A stretch of 26,516 nt of DNA from a virus, in the IMG/VR virus record IMGVR_UViG_3300023119_000101, positions 1-26,516 of that record. The stretch is one strand, 5' to 3'. Shown here piece by piece: positions 1 through 7,607 of the stretch. The translations under genes and the position numbers were made by a program. The first letter of the stretch is position 1. Every line of letters begins with the position of its first letter. Below the pieces are notes generated by a model. The model saw only the letters and a program-made list of their open reading frames with translations. It was not told where the DNA came from and made no database searches.

Positions 1-681
1 TTGGTATTTTGCGTCAGGCTTTTTGAGCTCTGCTGTATCTTTACCTTTACGGTCTTTGGCCTGGTGGCTTTCTTTTTTATTAGTCTTTGCATCTACAAAT
101 CTTCCAGTTTTCTTTGCTATAAATTTTTCGCAACCGTGTGCATTTGCAATAACTTTTGCGGCTTCGACTTGATGTTGATTATGTTCAAATATTAAAAAGT
201 CCCAACGTGCTCTGCCGCCGGCGGCAGTAAATGCTTTCATATTGCGACTTACATTGTCCCATACAACACCTTGCCTGTATATGTGATTAGTGTCCCTAAG
301 GCCGTCCACGCTGAAAATAACAGCACCCATTCTACCAAAGACTTGGGCCAGTTCACACCACCATGCTTCATTTTTTGCTCCTCCATTTGTATTCATGCTT
401 AACCATATGTTAGGGTTATGCTCTCTAAAGTATTTGAATATTTCTAATGTATCTCGTGCAACAATAGGATCACCCAAGTTGCCACACATATACATTGTGT
501 TTAACTGTGATATAAATTCAGGTGTGAAGATACTTTTACAGTCGTCAAGTGTTAATTCATCTAGATTAATGTGTGGATTAACTCCTTCTCCGTTACAATT
601 TCTATCACACATAGGGCAGGCAGCCTGACAGTTCTGTGTAACTTCTAAGTGGATTGTTTTTATATCTTCTAATTTATACAT
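1..681 (-). CDS. Radical SAM protein, C-terminus cut by window edge
   Basis: The frame is open from an ATG at 681 to the window edge, giving 227 residues with no stop, so the C-terminus lies outside. The radical SAM signature CX3CX2C is at Cys18, Cys22 and Cys25 and would bind the 4Fe-4S cluster that cleaves S-adenosylmethionine. The usual GGEP loop is represented by CGNLGDP (residues 66-72). The motifs MNTNGG and SVDGL follow in the places expected for the half-barrel. A lysine-rich stretch near the visible end may link to a C-terminal SPASM or twitch domain that cannot be seen. The start overlaps the stop of the 74-residue gene by 8 bases. No strong Shine-Dalgarno is visible, so translation is probably coupled. 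The enzyme class is clear and the substrate unknown. Confidence 0.9.
   Translation of the reverse strand, partial: MYKLEDIKTIHLEVTQNCQAACPMCDRNCNGEGVNPHINLDELTLDDCKSIFTPEFISQLNTMYMCGNLGDPIVARDTLEIFKYFREHNPNIWLSMNTNGGAKNEAWWCELAQVFGRMGAVIFSVDGLRDTNHIYRQGVVWDNVSRNMKAFTAAGGRARWDFLIFEHNQHQVEAAKVIANAHGCEKFIAKKTGRFVDAKTNKKESHQAKDRKGKDTAELKKPDAKYQ
212..227. repeat. Perfect 16-base GC-rich palindrome inside a coding region
   Basis: CTGCCGCCGGCGGCAG is identical to its reverse complement and stands out in AT-rich DNA. It lies inside the partial radical SAM gene, where it encodes part of an Ala/Gly-rich stretch. It may be a chance result of GCC and GGC codons. No function is assigned. Confidence 0.5.
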
Positions 682-898
682 CGTGTACCAATTTAACTTC
701 TGCACCTGGGCCTGCTTTGCTAGGCAAGTCTCCGTACTGTTGTACATACCATCTAATAACAGCCTTGTACCAGTTTTCGCTATTATGATGTGCTTGCTTA
801 TTAAACTGCCAAATATTATTATTAGTTGCTTGCATTGTACTTAATGCTCTAGCACTTTCTTTTTGTAGCTGTCTAAGTGTTAAACTATCTAAGTCCAT
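674..898 (-). CDS. Small hypothetical protein (74 aa) in the accessory operon
   Basis: I do not recognise this 74-residue protein. It looks soluble and mostly helical, with no signal peptide or membrane segment, an aromatic-rich centre (NWYKAVIRWYVQQYG) and a flexible-looking C-terminus containing SKAGPGAEVKL. It overlaps the SGNH gene upstream by 10 bases and the radical SAM gene downstream by 8, which supports a real gene with coupled translation. Its position directly before a radical SAM gene allows the guess that it is that enzyme's partner or peptide substrate. It lacks the repeated Cys, Gly-Gly cleavage site or core repeats that would mark a typical RiPP precursor, so this is only a possibility. 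Confidence 0.7.
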   Translation of the reverse strand: MDLDSLTLRQLQKESARALSTMQATNNNIWQFNKQAHHNSENWYKAVIRWYVQQYGDLPSKAGPGAEVKLVHDV

Positions 899-1677
899 AA
901 CTTTTCTTTTAGCCTCTCTGCAAGTTCTATATGATCTTTTATAGGCATATGTCCTGTACTTGAAAATCTTGGCTTATCAAAATGATCACAAATGTCTTTG
1001 CCGCCAAGTGTATCAATCATTTTATCTCTAATTAAATTAGTCATAGATTCATACTCTTTACCTGCTTCGTTAAAATGCTTATCGTTAAGTAATGGATTAC
1101 CTACAAAATAAAGATCAATATTCAAAGTGTCTGCCAGTTTTATAAGGCCGATTAGTTGATTGGCCATTATCATATGTAAGTCTGTCCAGTTAGCGTTTAA
1201 CACAAACCAATCAGATATAATTTTTTCTTCTTTTGTTTTAAATCCGCCAGTTCTATTTAAGATAAGAGTGTTGTTTGGATTTTTTGGATTAGGAAACCAC
1301 AACCTGCCAGCATTAGTAAGTCCAATTAATGCCAAAACTTTCTTATCTTGAAATCCTAAATTAATAAAATCTTTATAAGCATTTAAACAAATATTTGTTA
1401 TACCATTTCCGCTAATAGCACTATTAATTACTTTTGTATTTGTAATCTTTCCTAGTTGTGCAGGATATGATAGTTCTAATTCTAACGGTGATATATAATC
1501 GTTTAGAGTGGTATTCTTTTTTTCTAAAAACTTTACTGTAGATTTTTCAACTTTTTTAATGTTATCAATCCAACCACTAAAAGTTTGTAGAGGATAATTC
1601 GGTCCTAGATATAACTTATCTACTAAATCTCTTCCGGAAGTAAAGCTATCGCCGTTTGCATATATTAAATCATACAT
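889..1677 (-). CDS. SGNH/GDSL-family hydrolase-like protein
   Basis: The 262-residue protein starts with a beta strand running into NGDSFTSG (Ser11), which is SGNH block I with the nucleophilic serine. A block II-like SGNG follows at 89-92 and a block III-like GLTNAGR at 119-125. The C-terminal GHMPIKDH (His243, His249) followed by an amphipathic helix matches block V. The Asp normally three residues before the catalytic His is absent. Family members are esterases, lipases or carbohydrate acyl-transferases/deacetylases, so removing or adding an acyl group on a glycan is plausible. I chose the ATG at 1677 because GAGGA lies 6 bases before it; the TTG at 1683 would leave no spacing. It overlaps the methyltransferase gene by 8 bases and is a distant paralogue of the SGNH gene at 5464-6264. 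Confidence 0.8.
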   Translation of the reverse strand: MYDLIYANGDSFTSGRDLVDKLYLGPNYPLQTFSGWIDNIKKVEKSTVKFLEKKNTTLNDYISPLELELSYPAQLGKITNTKVINSAISGNGITNICLNAYKDFINLGFQDKKVLALIGLTNAGRLWFPNPKNPNNTLILNRTGGFKTKEEKIISDWFVLNANWTDLHMIMANQLIGLIKLADTLNIDLYFVGNPLLNDKHFNEAGKEYESMTNLIRDKMIDTLGGKDICDHFDKPRFSSTGHMPIKDHIELAERLKEKLWT

Positions 1678-2437
1678 AACCAATCCTCATAAATCTTGTA
1701 TACTTATCTAATGGTAATTCTCCTGTAAATAATACTTTACTTAATGGTGTCATTTGTTCAAAATGTAAAATATCTTTTGCACAATTTACATGATCTTCTA
1801 CTTCAAAATAGTTATTACTTTGTAGTAAAACTAGTTTTCCTTTAGGTATTTTTGTAAACCATTTATCAAATTCTTTTATATGTTCACAACTTGTATTGAT
1901 AATAGTGTCAGGAACATCAGTAATAGGATAGCTCATTCTATTATTTTTATTTGACCAATAAGTCCACTTATGTTCACTATAATCAATGTCCATAATATTT
2001 TGTGTTAGTGCTTTAAATTTCCACTCTTGTTGATACCAAGGAAAATTAAATGTTTCTGCAACTTTTACAACAGAATCGTCGATATCAAAACTTCTAATTT
2101 TATCTACATTCATTTCGCTTTCAAACAATAATGTAGCAAGTGTTCCATACCATCCCGCACATAAAAATACAGTGCCTAAATCGTTAGTAACTTTTTCTAA
2201 TTCTCTAACTGCCCATAACTTACTTTCAAGTTGTCCTCTACTAAAGCAGTCTTTGTTAAAACTTTCATCGTCTTTATATTTTCGTAAACCTTCGACAAGT
2301 TGACTGTCTGTAAACTTTTGTACAAGTCTAAATAATGCATACTTGTCGTCATTAAGAACTAGTTTACGTAGATCAGTATAAAAGGAATTTGTAGGATATA
2401 ATATTTCTAGCCTATCAAGTAGTTCATGTATTTCCAT
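1670..2437 (-). CDS. Class I SAM-dependent methyltransferase-like protein
   Basis: The 255-residue protein has a helical N-terminus (about 1-85) followed by a Rossmann-like core. Motif I is VFLCAGWYGTLA (90-101), with the strand and Gly-rich turn that bind SAM. The acidic motif II is IRSFDIDDS (114-122), where the Asp would hold the ribose. PDTIINTSCEHI (176-187) fits motif IV and its following helix, and a strand KLVLLQSNN follows. There is no DPPY or Pro-Cys motif, so it is not a typical DNA methyltransferase. A sugar, small molecule or protein is the likelier substrate, which is inference from its glycosyltransferase and radical SAM neighbours. The ATG at 2437 is preferred to the adjacent TTG at 2440 because AAGGAG lies 7 bases before it. 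It overlaps the preceding gene by 14 bases. Confidence 0.75.
   Translation of the reverse strand: MEIHELLDRLEILYPTNSFYTDLRKLVLNDDKYALFRLVQKFTDSQLVEGLRKYKDDESFNKDCFSRGQLESKLWAVRELEKVTNDLGTVFLCAGWYGTLATLLFESEMNVDKIRSFDIDDSVVKVAETFNFPWYQQEWKFKALTQNIMDIDYSEHKWTYWSNKNNRMSYPITDVPDTIINTSCEHIKEFDKWFTKIPKGKLVLLQSNNYFEVEDHVNCAKDILHFEQMTPLSKVLFTGELPLDKYTRFMRIGYV
1684..1688 (-). promoter_or_regulatory. Ribosome binding site deciding the SGNH start
   Basis: GAGGA lies 6 bases before the ATG at 1677. It abuts the in-frame TTG at 1683 directly, which excludes that codon as the start. Confidence 0.65.
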
Positions 2438-3728
2438 CAAACTGCTCCTTTAACCAATCAAAGTCATTAATTTTGCGTAATGCATCTGCATTGCCTTTAT
2501 TAGCAGTACCGTATTCTGTGCCTGCTTTGGCTCCTGCAATGGCATACTCTCCGTAAGGACGATCTGCACCTTCTGAACACCATATGTTTAGCCGCTCATC
2601 TGTTTCTGCATCATTTTGTCTAGCAATAGTTTTACTTGATAACTTAGCACATTCTCTAAACGCACTTTTCCAAGTTTCAAAAGGTGCTGTGTTAAATGCA
2701 CTCAAATTACTAACTTGATTAATTGCTTTAAATTTATTACTAATACTTGTAGTCATATCAGTTGAATTTACATCCATGTCAAGCACTTGTTGTCTTGGTA
2801 GTAGTTTTACACCACCGTATCCATAAACTAAATCATTAATAGGATTTTTACTTCTAAAAACATGAACTCCATCAGCATTCCATGCTTCGACTTGATAATC
2901 AAAATTAAAATCATCCATAATTAATGCATCGCCGTCTACTACATAAAACAAATCTGTTTTGCAAAGTTTAGCCGCTTCTTTGTGTGCATTGTGAATACCT
3001 TTTACTCCATGCACACGTTGAGCTCTTGGAAAACGTTTTAGCAGTTTTTCATAGTTATCATCCGCATTAGGTTCTTGGTAACTAATAAACACAATATCAT
3101 ATACAGGAACTTTCGGAACACTTGCTTGAATATCAACTTCTTTCTTTTTAACGAAAAATCTATTGTCTACTTCTCGCTGACTTAGTGTTTCTCCTGTATA
3201 GAACAAACAAATACCATCATGGTAATCACCATTTTTAAAAATATGTGTGAACTGATCATAGTAAGGAACATGGTAATCAAAATCAAATGTTGGTGTTACA
3301 TCTGGCCACACTGCATAGAAAAAATCTGTCTTGCTATTTTTAATTGCGTCCAAGTAATCTTGATACGTAGCAACTTCAAACTTGTTATAAGGGGTTTGTT
3401 TTGATGCAACAATTTCTATTTCTTTTCTGTTAATCCAGAATCTGTGACTTTCTTCTCGTTTGTTTACTGCATACGTTTTAGGCAGTAATACAAGTCCGTC
3501 ATAATATTCTCCATTTAAAAATAAATGTGCTTTGTCTTGACTGTATTCGTCAACCTTATAACTAAAATCATAGTCAACTGTTATTCCATCAAAAATGATA
3601 TAAACAAAATTAGTCAAAGAAATACTTTGTGCTTCTATTATACTCGAAGCACGTTTCATAATAGGATAGCGTTTTTTATGTATTCGATAGTTTTTAGGAT
3701 TTTTACCTACATAAACAATATCATACAT
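2424..3728 (-). CDS. Triple-repeat glycosyltransferase-like protein (GT-A type)
   Basis: The 434-residue protein carries three related segments (about 2-109, 111-203 and 209-330) and a C-terminal helical region. The third segment is clearly homologous to the N-terminus of the 307-residue protein at 8991-9914. Both have YDI, a SYxEPNA motif, RVHGV, an AHK helix and VDGD (here Asp265 and Asp267), then YGxGGxK. VDGD fits the metal- and nucleotide-sugar-binding DxD of GT-A glycosyltransferases. The first two segments keep the surrounding pattern but not the DxD: they read FDGI at 46-49 and WPDV at 141-144. They may be non-catalytic binding modules. The ATG at 3728 has GGAG 7 bases upstream and overlaps the radical SAM/SPASM gene by 8 bases. 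Transfer of a sugar is likely; donor and acceptor are unknown. Confidence 0.7.
   Translation of the reverse strand: MYDIVYVGKNPKNYRIHKKRYPIMKRASSIIEAQSISLTNFVYIIFDGITVDYDFSYKVDEYSQDKAHLFLNGEYYDGLVLLPKTYAVNKREESHRFWINRKEIEIVASKQTPYNKFEVATYQDYLDAIKNSKTDFFYAVWPDVTPTFDFDYHVPYYDQFTHIFKNGDYHDGICLFYTGETLSQREVDNRFFVKKKEVDIQASVPKVPVYDIVFISYQEPNADDNYEKLLKRFPRAQRVHGVKGIHNAHKEAAKLCKTDLFYVVDGDALIMDDFNFDYQVEAWNADGVHVFRSKNPINDLVYGYGGVKLLPRQQVLDMDVNSTDMTTSISNKFKAINQVSNLSAFNTAPFETWKSAFRECAKLSSKTIARQNDAETDERLNIWCSEGADRPYGEYAIAGAKAGTEYGTANKGNADALRKINDFDWLKEQFDGNT
2445..2450 (-). promoter_or_regulatory. Ribosome binding site deciding the methyltransferase start
   Basis: AAGGAG lies 7 bases before the ATG at 2437, inside the end of the upstream glycosyltransferase-like gene. 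It supports the ATG over the TTG at 2440. Confidence 0.65.
2739..3725 (-). repeat. Three tandem protein repeats within the glycosyltransferase-like gene
   Basis: The coded repeats lie at about 3402-3725, 3120-3398 and 2739-3104. Repeats 1 and 2 share Tyr-rich strands, an xFxNGxYxDG turn (LFLNGEYYDG and IFKNGDYHDG) and a closing I/KKEVxIxAS-like strand (KEIEIVAS and KEVDIQAS). Repeat 3 keeps the fold pattern and alone has the intact DGD. Boundaries are approximate. Confidence 0.65.
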
Positions 3729-4692
3729 TCATGTACTCCTTTAAACTAAAGTTTGTTCCTAACATATAATCTGTGCTTGCATTGGGATCATTTGACCAAA
3801 CTAATACCTCTGGATCTTCATACAAGAAGTCGCAGTTTTTACAATAAGGTATGCTATCAAAGTCTTCCATTTCATGTGCCTTACGAAGTTTATTATATTC
3901 GTCGCCATACCAAATATCTTCTATTGTTTGATTTTGCGTATGCCCTAATACACTGAGGCTTTCATTAGGTGGTCCCATAGTTTGACAACAAGGTGTTACT
4001 GCACCTGTAAGTCCGCCATTACCTCCGCTACGAATAGTAATTTCCGGAGCAAAAGGACGGCCGCAAGTTCTGCGTGTGCTAGGATCTCTTTTATAATTAG
4101 GATCGTAATTACCGCTCCAGTTGTGCATCTTCCAAACGTAACCTATAATTCCTAGTGCGTCAATAAAGTTTTTCCTATACAAATATAGCTCATAGTCAAC
4201 CGCACTATTATCTAATATTAAATGATAACTGCTCAAAATGCAAGAACTTTTTGTCTTTTCTATGTAATCTTTTGTATTCATAATAACGCCTTTTAGATGA
4301 TCAAAGTTATCTGTTTTCATCCATTTAGCGTACTGTTCTTTGTCATAGCCAATACAACTAAAACGTATAAAATCAATGCCAGCATCAATTACTTGCTTCA
4401 TAAAATCGCCAACTAGAAAACTGCCATTTGTATACATGAAAGTTTTAAATCCACGTTTTTTGCAGGCTTCAATATACTTAGGTAAATCTTTTGCCATTGT
4501 TGGCTCGCCACTACCTTCAAGATTGATTACAGGCTTACCTGGTAGTTGATCAAGAATTTTTTCGAATTGCTCAAGAGGCATTTTGCGTGTCCATTCTTTT
4601 CCACGACCGGTAGTTTGAGGACACATATCACAAGTGTAATTACATCCACCAAACACTTCTACAACAGCTCTTTCTAAATTAGGCAATTTCAA
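3721..4692 (-). CDS. Radical SAM enzyme with SPASM domain
   Basis: The 323-residue protein has CNYTCDMC at Cys17, Cys21 and Cys24, an EGSGEP loop (59-64) and TNG (88-90), all radical SAM core motifs. A C-terminal SPASM-like domain follows, with Cys210, Cys235-Cys236, Cys284 and Cys287, plus the characteristic IEDIWYGDEYNKLR helix. SPASM domains hold auxiliary iron-sulfur clusters in enzymes that modify peptides, proteins or sugars. Closely similar cores occur in peptide maturases and in sugar-modifying dehydratase or epimerase families, so the substrate is open. The start is a TTG at 4692: a stop lies two codons upstream, the next Met lies inside the cluster motif, and AAGGA sits 8 bases before the TTG. 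It overlaps the upstream gene by 14 bases. Confidence 0.9.
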   Translation of the reverse strand: MKLPNLERAVVEVFGGCNYTCDMCPQTTGRGKEWTRKMPLEQFEKILDQLPGKPVINLEGSGEPTMAKDLPKYIEACKKRGFKTFMYTNGSFLVGDFMKQVIDAGIDFIRFSCIGYDKEQYAKWMKTDNFDHLKGVIMNTKDYIEKTKSSCILSSYHLILDNSAVDYELYLYRKNFIDALGIIGYVWKMHNWSGNYDPNYKRDPSTRRTCGRPFAPEITIRSGGNGGLTGAVTPCCQTMGPPNESLSVLGHTQNQTIEDIWYGDEYNKLRKAHEMEDFDSIPYCKNCDFLYEDPEVLVWSNDPNASTDYMLGTNFSLKEYMNV

Positions 4693-5467
4693 TTTTTATA
4701 TCCTTGTCTAAGTATGTAGTTGTTAGATATGGTGCAAGCAAGTATGCTTTTAACACACCTCTTAAATTTTTTGCATAAGCAAACACTGTGTTTTCTCCAG
4801 TATCCCAATCAACATATTCTTTTGTAATAGTATCAAAGTTATGGTTTAAACTTGTGTTCATCCAAAACTTTTTAACTTCAAAGAAAATATTTTCTGTACT
4901 AGTATTCATAGCAGTTTGTTCAAAATGAACATGCGGTATAAGAGATCCATGATCTGCTGTTAACATCATTACGATTTCTTTGTACTTATAGTAATCATGT
5001 AACTCGGTTTTGTTGTTAAAAATACGTTTCCATTTTACTTTTTTGCCACCAGTATTAAATGCAAGGCATTCAATTTCATCTGGTCCAAACAAGTCTAATA
5101 CTTTATTTCTAGATCCGCCCGGATGAATAAACCATTTTGCTGTATCTGCATTGCCTCTTGACACCCAGTGAGCACCTACAGGATTTTGCATTTTTCCATC
5201 ACGCAGAAAGTCTCTAGTTAACCAAACACACTTAATATATGACTCTGCGTTTTGTGCCCAACTAGTCCAGCTTTGCTCTTTAAAGTACTCTGGATAATGA
5301 TGTACACCTGTTTCAAAAAATCTTTTAATATCTTTAATTAACTGTAGGGTGTCAAACTTAATATCTTTTTTTGGTATGTCCAACAAACCTAAATGTTCTT
5401 CAGCATGTTTAAACTTATAGAATAAGTTCCAGTGTTCCTTTGGCATTGGTAGTGTTTTATAAATCAT
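4679..5467 (-). CDS. Hypothetical protein with IHPGGSR motif, possibly ParB-like fold
   Basis: I do not recognise the family of this 262-residue protein. It has a helical Trp/Tyr-rich N-terminal half. A central block, NPVGAHWVS then WFIHPGGSRNKVLDLFG (roughly 95-128), resembles the pattern of ParB/sulfiredoxin-like proteins, where a conserved H/G/R turn leads into a helix and then a short hydrophobic strand (here EIECLAFN). Such domains can bind nucleotides and hydrolyse them or transfer phosphate, so a nucleotide-dependent role in the pathway is conceivable. That is a guess from one motif. The C-terminal half contains LTADHGSLIPHVHFEQ with several His residues that might bind metal. The start overlaps the stop of the SGNH gene as ATGA, and AGAGGAAG lies about 13 bases upstream. 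Confidence 0.75.
   Translation of the reverse strand: MIYKTLPMPKEHWNLFYKFKHAEEHLGLLDIPKKDIKFDTLQLIKDIKRFFETGVHHYPEYFKEQSWTSWAQNAESYIKCVWLTRDFLRDGKMQNPVGAHWVSRGNADTAKWFIHPGGSRNKVLDLFGPDEIECLAFNTGGKKVKWKRIFNNKTELHDYYKYKEIVMMLTADHGSLIPHVHFEQTAMNTSTENIFFEVKKFWMNTSLNHNFDTITKEYVDWDTGENTVFAYAKNLRGVLKAYLLAPYLTTTYLDKDIKIEIA
4701..4705 (-). promoter_or_regulatory. Ribosome binding site for a TTG start
   Basis: AAGGA lies 8 bases before the TTG at 4692. An in-frame TAA two codons upstream rules out any longer form. Confidence 0.6.
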
Positions 5468-6264
5468 AATAATTTTTTAACTTCCTCTGCAAAAATTTTA
5501 TGAGCTTCAAGGTTGAAATGCCCTCCTGGCATTTTTGACATAGGAGGAGCAATCAAAGACATATTAAGTTTTATGTCGAGGTGTTTTTTAAGTTCGTTTA
5601 TCATAGGAACACGCTCATCTTCTTTGTACCAATTATTAATATGTGTTAAACTCCAGTTCCATAAACAACTATCAAGCAAATATAATTTTATTTTGTTTGC
5701 TCTACAGTATCCAATAAGTCCTTGTATACTGTTCCACGAGTGGTAAAACAAATCTACAGTGTTATGATGCAGATACCAATATTCAGTAACTGCATAATCA
5801 GGACCTTTGCCTTGTGTAAGTGTATGACTGTAGAGCTGTTTAAACGGTTCTTCGTAGTTATTTTGAGTATGCGAACTAGGATGAGCATAACGATCACAAC
5901 TAGTTAACATTACTATTGCTGTAAGATTCTTACTTCCTTTTAACTTTTCTAGTTTATAAATTGTACGTAAACAAATTTCTTGATTACTTAATCCACCATT
6001 AGATATATTATAAACAGTATTTTTCTTATTATTTAAATATGCCGGCCATGCCATACTTTTTTCTAATTCATAGTATTCAAATCTTTTGTCTCTAGGTAAC
6101 GCTTCTACACAATCTTTAAACTTCCTATCCAGTTTTTGAAGATACGGAGGTATTTCTGTGGTATTATCTATACAGTTTTGCGTATACCCAGGAATTAAAT
6201 TGTCAGCCGCCAGTTCTACACCTGCTGTAAAACTATCTCCAGCACAAACTATTGTTCTTCCCAT
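5464..6264 (-). CDS. SGNH/GDSL-family hydrolase-like protein
   Basis: The 266-residue protein has block I CAGDSFTAG (Ser11), block II SNGGLSN (88-94), a block III-like TSCDR (121-125) and block V GGHFNLEAH (His249 and His255) before a C-terminal helix. The acidic residue usually three before the catalytic His is replaced by Pro. No signal peptide is visible, so it would act in the infected cell or be carried on the particle by another route. Activity on an acyl group of a carbohydrate or lipid is the family expectation; acyl transfer in either direction is possible. AGGAG lies 10 bases before the ATG. It overlaps the radical SAM gene upstream by 16 bases and the IHPGGSR gene downstream by 4. 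Confidence 0.8.
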   Translation of the reverse strand: MGRTIVCAGDSFTAGVELAADNLIPGYTQNCIDNTTEIPPYLQKLDRKFKDCVEALPRDKRFEYYELEKSMAWPAYLNNKKNTVYNISNGGLSNQEICLRTIYKLEKLKGSKNLTAIVMLTSCDRYAHPSSHTQNNYEEPFKQLYSHTLTQGKGPDYAVTEYWYLHHNTVDLFYHSWNSIQGLIGYCRANKIKLYLLDSCLWNWSLTHINNWYKEDERVPMINELKKHLDIKLNMSLIAPPMSKMPGGHFNLEAHKIFAEEVKKLL

Positions 6265-7607
6265 GAGTCATGTACTCCTTTACAATATTCATAGAAATCT
6301 GCATACTGTGGAAATGTCTTAAGCAAGTTTGTTCCTAGTCTTTTATCATTTTCTGTAAAGAAACTATAAAAGTCTCGTTGTCCGTTTTTAATTTTCTGTG
6401 GGTCTACAGGATTTTGATACATATAATCTCGTACACGTTGCATTTTAGCAACTTCTACATCTGTAAAATAATCGCTATTTGCTTCCATATACTTTAAATG
6501 CTCGTCCATATAGAATTTAAAACTATCAGGTAAAATGTTTAGCATCCAATGAGGCGGTTCTTTTAAGTAAGGCGTATCAAATCCAATTGCATCTTTGCCA
6601 TACTGTTTACGCCATTCAATTACTTTGGCCAGGAAATTGTCAAATGTAGCAACACACAGCACGTTAAAAGTACACATAATGTTTACTTTGAATCCACGTT
6701 CAATTGCTTGTTTAAAATTGCGTTCCCAATGATCGCATTTTAAACCTGTACGCATATACTCTGCTTGTTCTCCCCAACCTTCAATTGATGTAAACAAACT
6801 AAACTTACGAATTTTCTTTTGTTCTAATAAACTTTCAATCCTATCATACAGTCTATCAATCTTGTTCGTTGTTACGCCAAGATTACTGTTTAAACTTATT
6901 TCTAGTTGCGGTGCAGGTTCTTTCTCGAGCAAATCAAAAAACTGCATAGCACCCGGATTCATTAAAGGCTCACCACCTGTAATTCTTAGTGTATGCAAAT
7001 CTTTACGTAGGTCGGGCCACCATTTCCAAAATGCTTCAATATACGGATTTTCATCTTTAGGTGCATAGTAACGTCCGTTGTCTAAGAATTCAATACCATA
7101 TTGATTATATGTTAGATCATAATTACCATGTTTTTTGATTTCATCCATCCACAGTGTGCTTGCTTGTGGGCAACAGTAACCGCAACGATAGTTACATCCG
7201 TTGCCAAAACTAACTTCAAGATACTTTGGATTTACATTTTCAAGATAATTTAGTTTTGCTAGATTTTCAATTTCTGATTCTGCCCAGTCACTCGAACTAT
7301 GAATCATTCTGTCTGAAATTTGATCGCCTTCAAGATCTTCAATGTTCCAACAATAATAACATTCTTCTGGACGGCCTCCTTCGAGCATTGTCTTACGTTG
7401 TTGCTTCTTCCAACTTGTATTGTGCAATGCACTAGGATCTGCTTTAATTTCATTAAGAGGAATATGCTGAGGTCTTGGATGATAACAACTGTGATTATCG
7501 CCCGTGTGTAAGTATAATGTTTCATGCAACCATTTCATTGCACAAAATCCTACACCAACTTTGTTTAATCTATCACGTACTTCTTTAATTTTATTAACTT
7601 GCGTCAT
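6249..7607 (-). CDS. Radical SAM enzyme with N-terminal twitch-like cysteine domain (copy 2)
   Basis: The 452-residue protein has two Cys sets. The N-terminal one (Cys22, Cys41, Cys83, Cys86) includes HSCYHPRPQHIPL and ECYYCWNIED and looks like a twitch-type domain for an auxiliary iron-sulfur cluster, placed before the core instead of after it. The radical SAM motif CNYRCGYC is at Cys138, Cys142 and Cys145, with GGEPLMNP at 211-218. A conserved C-terminal block (RLGTNLLKTFPQ) matches RRGTDFLNTFPE in the adjacent copy, and the two proteins are collinear throughout. It belongs, from memory, to the phage-associated twitch radical SAM group, whose substrate I do not know. AGGA lies 8 bases before the ATG, and the gene overlaps its upstream copy by 14 bases. 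Confidence 0.9.
   Translation of the reverse strand: MTQVNKIKEVRDRLNKVGVGFCAMKWLHETLYLHTGDNHSCYHPRPQHIPLNEIKADPSALHNTSWKKQQRKTMLEGGRPEECYYCWNIEDLEGDQISDRMIHSSSDWAESEIENLAKLNYLENVNPKYLEVSFGNGCNYRCGYCCPQASTLWMDEIKKHGNYDLTYNQYGIEFLDNGRYYAPKDENPYIEAFWKWWPDLRKDLHTLRITGGEPLMNPGAMQFFDLLEKEPAPQLEISLNSNLGVTTNKIDRLYDRIESLLEQKKIRKFSLFTSIEGWGEQAEYMRTGLKCDHWERNFKQAIERGFKVNIMCTFNVLCVATFDNFLAKVIEWRKQYGKDAIGFDTPYLKEPPHWMLNILPDSFKFYMDEHLKYMEANSDYFTDVEVAKMQRVRDYMYQNPVDPQKIKNGQRDFYSFFTENDKRLGTNLLKTFPQYADFYEYCKGVHDSWEEQ

Noticed and set aside
1681-1683. TTG as start of the SGNH gene (and likewise TTG at 2438-2440 for the methyltransferase)
   Set aside because: In both cases an ATG lies 1-2 codons downstream at the right distance (6-7 bases) from a good Shine-Dalgarno, whereas the TTG codons are too close to it.
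1670-2437. DNA methyltransferase of a restriction or anti-restriction system
   Set aside because: There is no DPPY-type or Pro-Cys catalytic motif and no target-recognition region; it only shows the general class I SAM-binding motifs.
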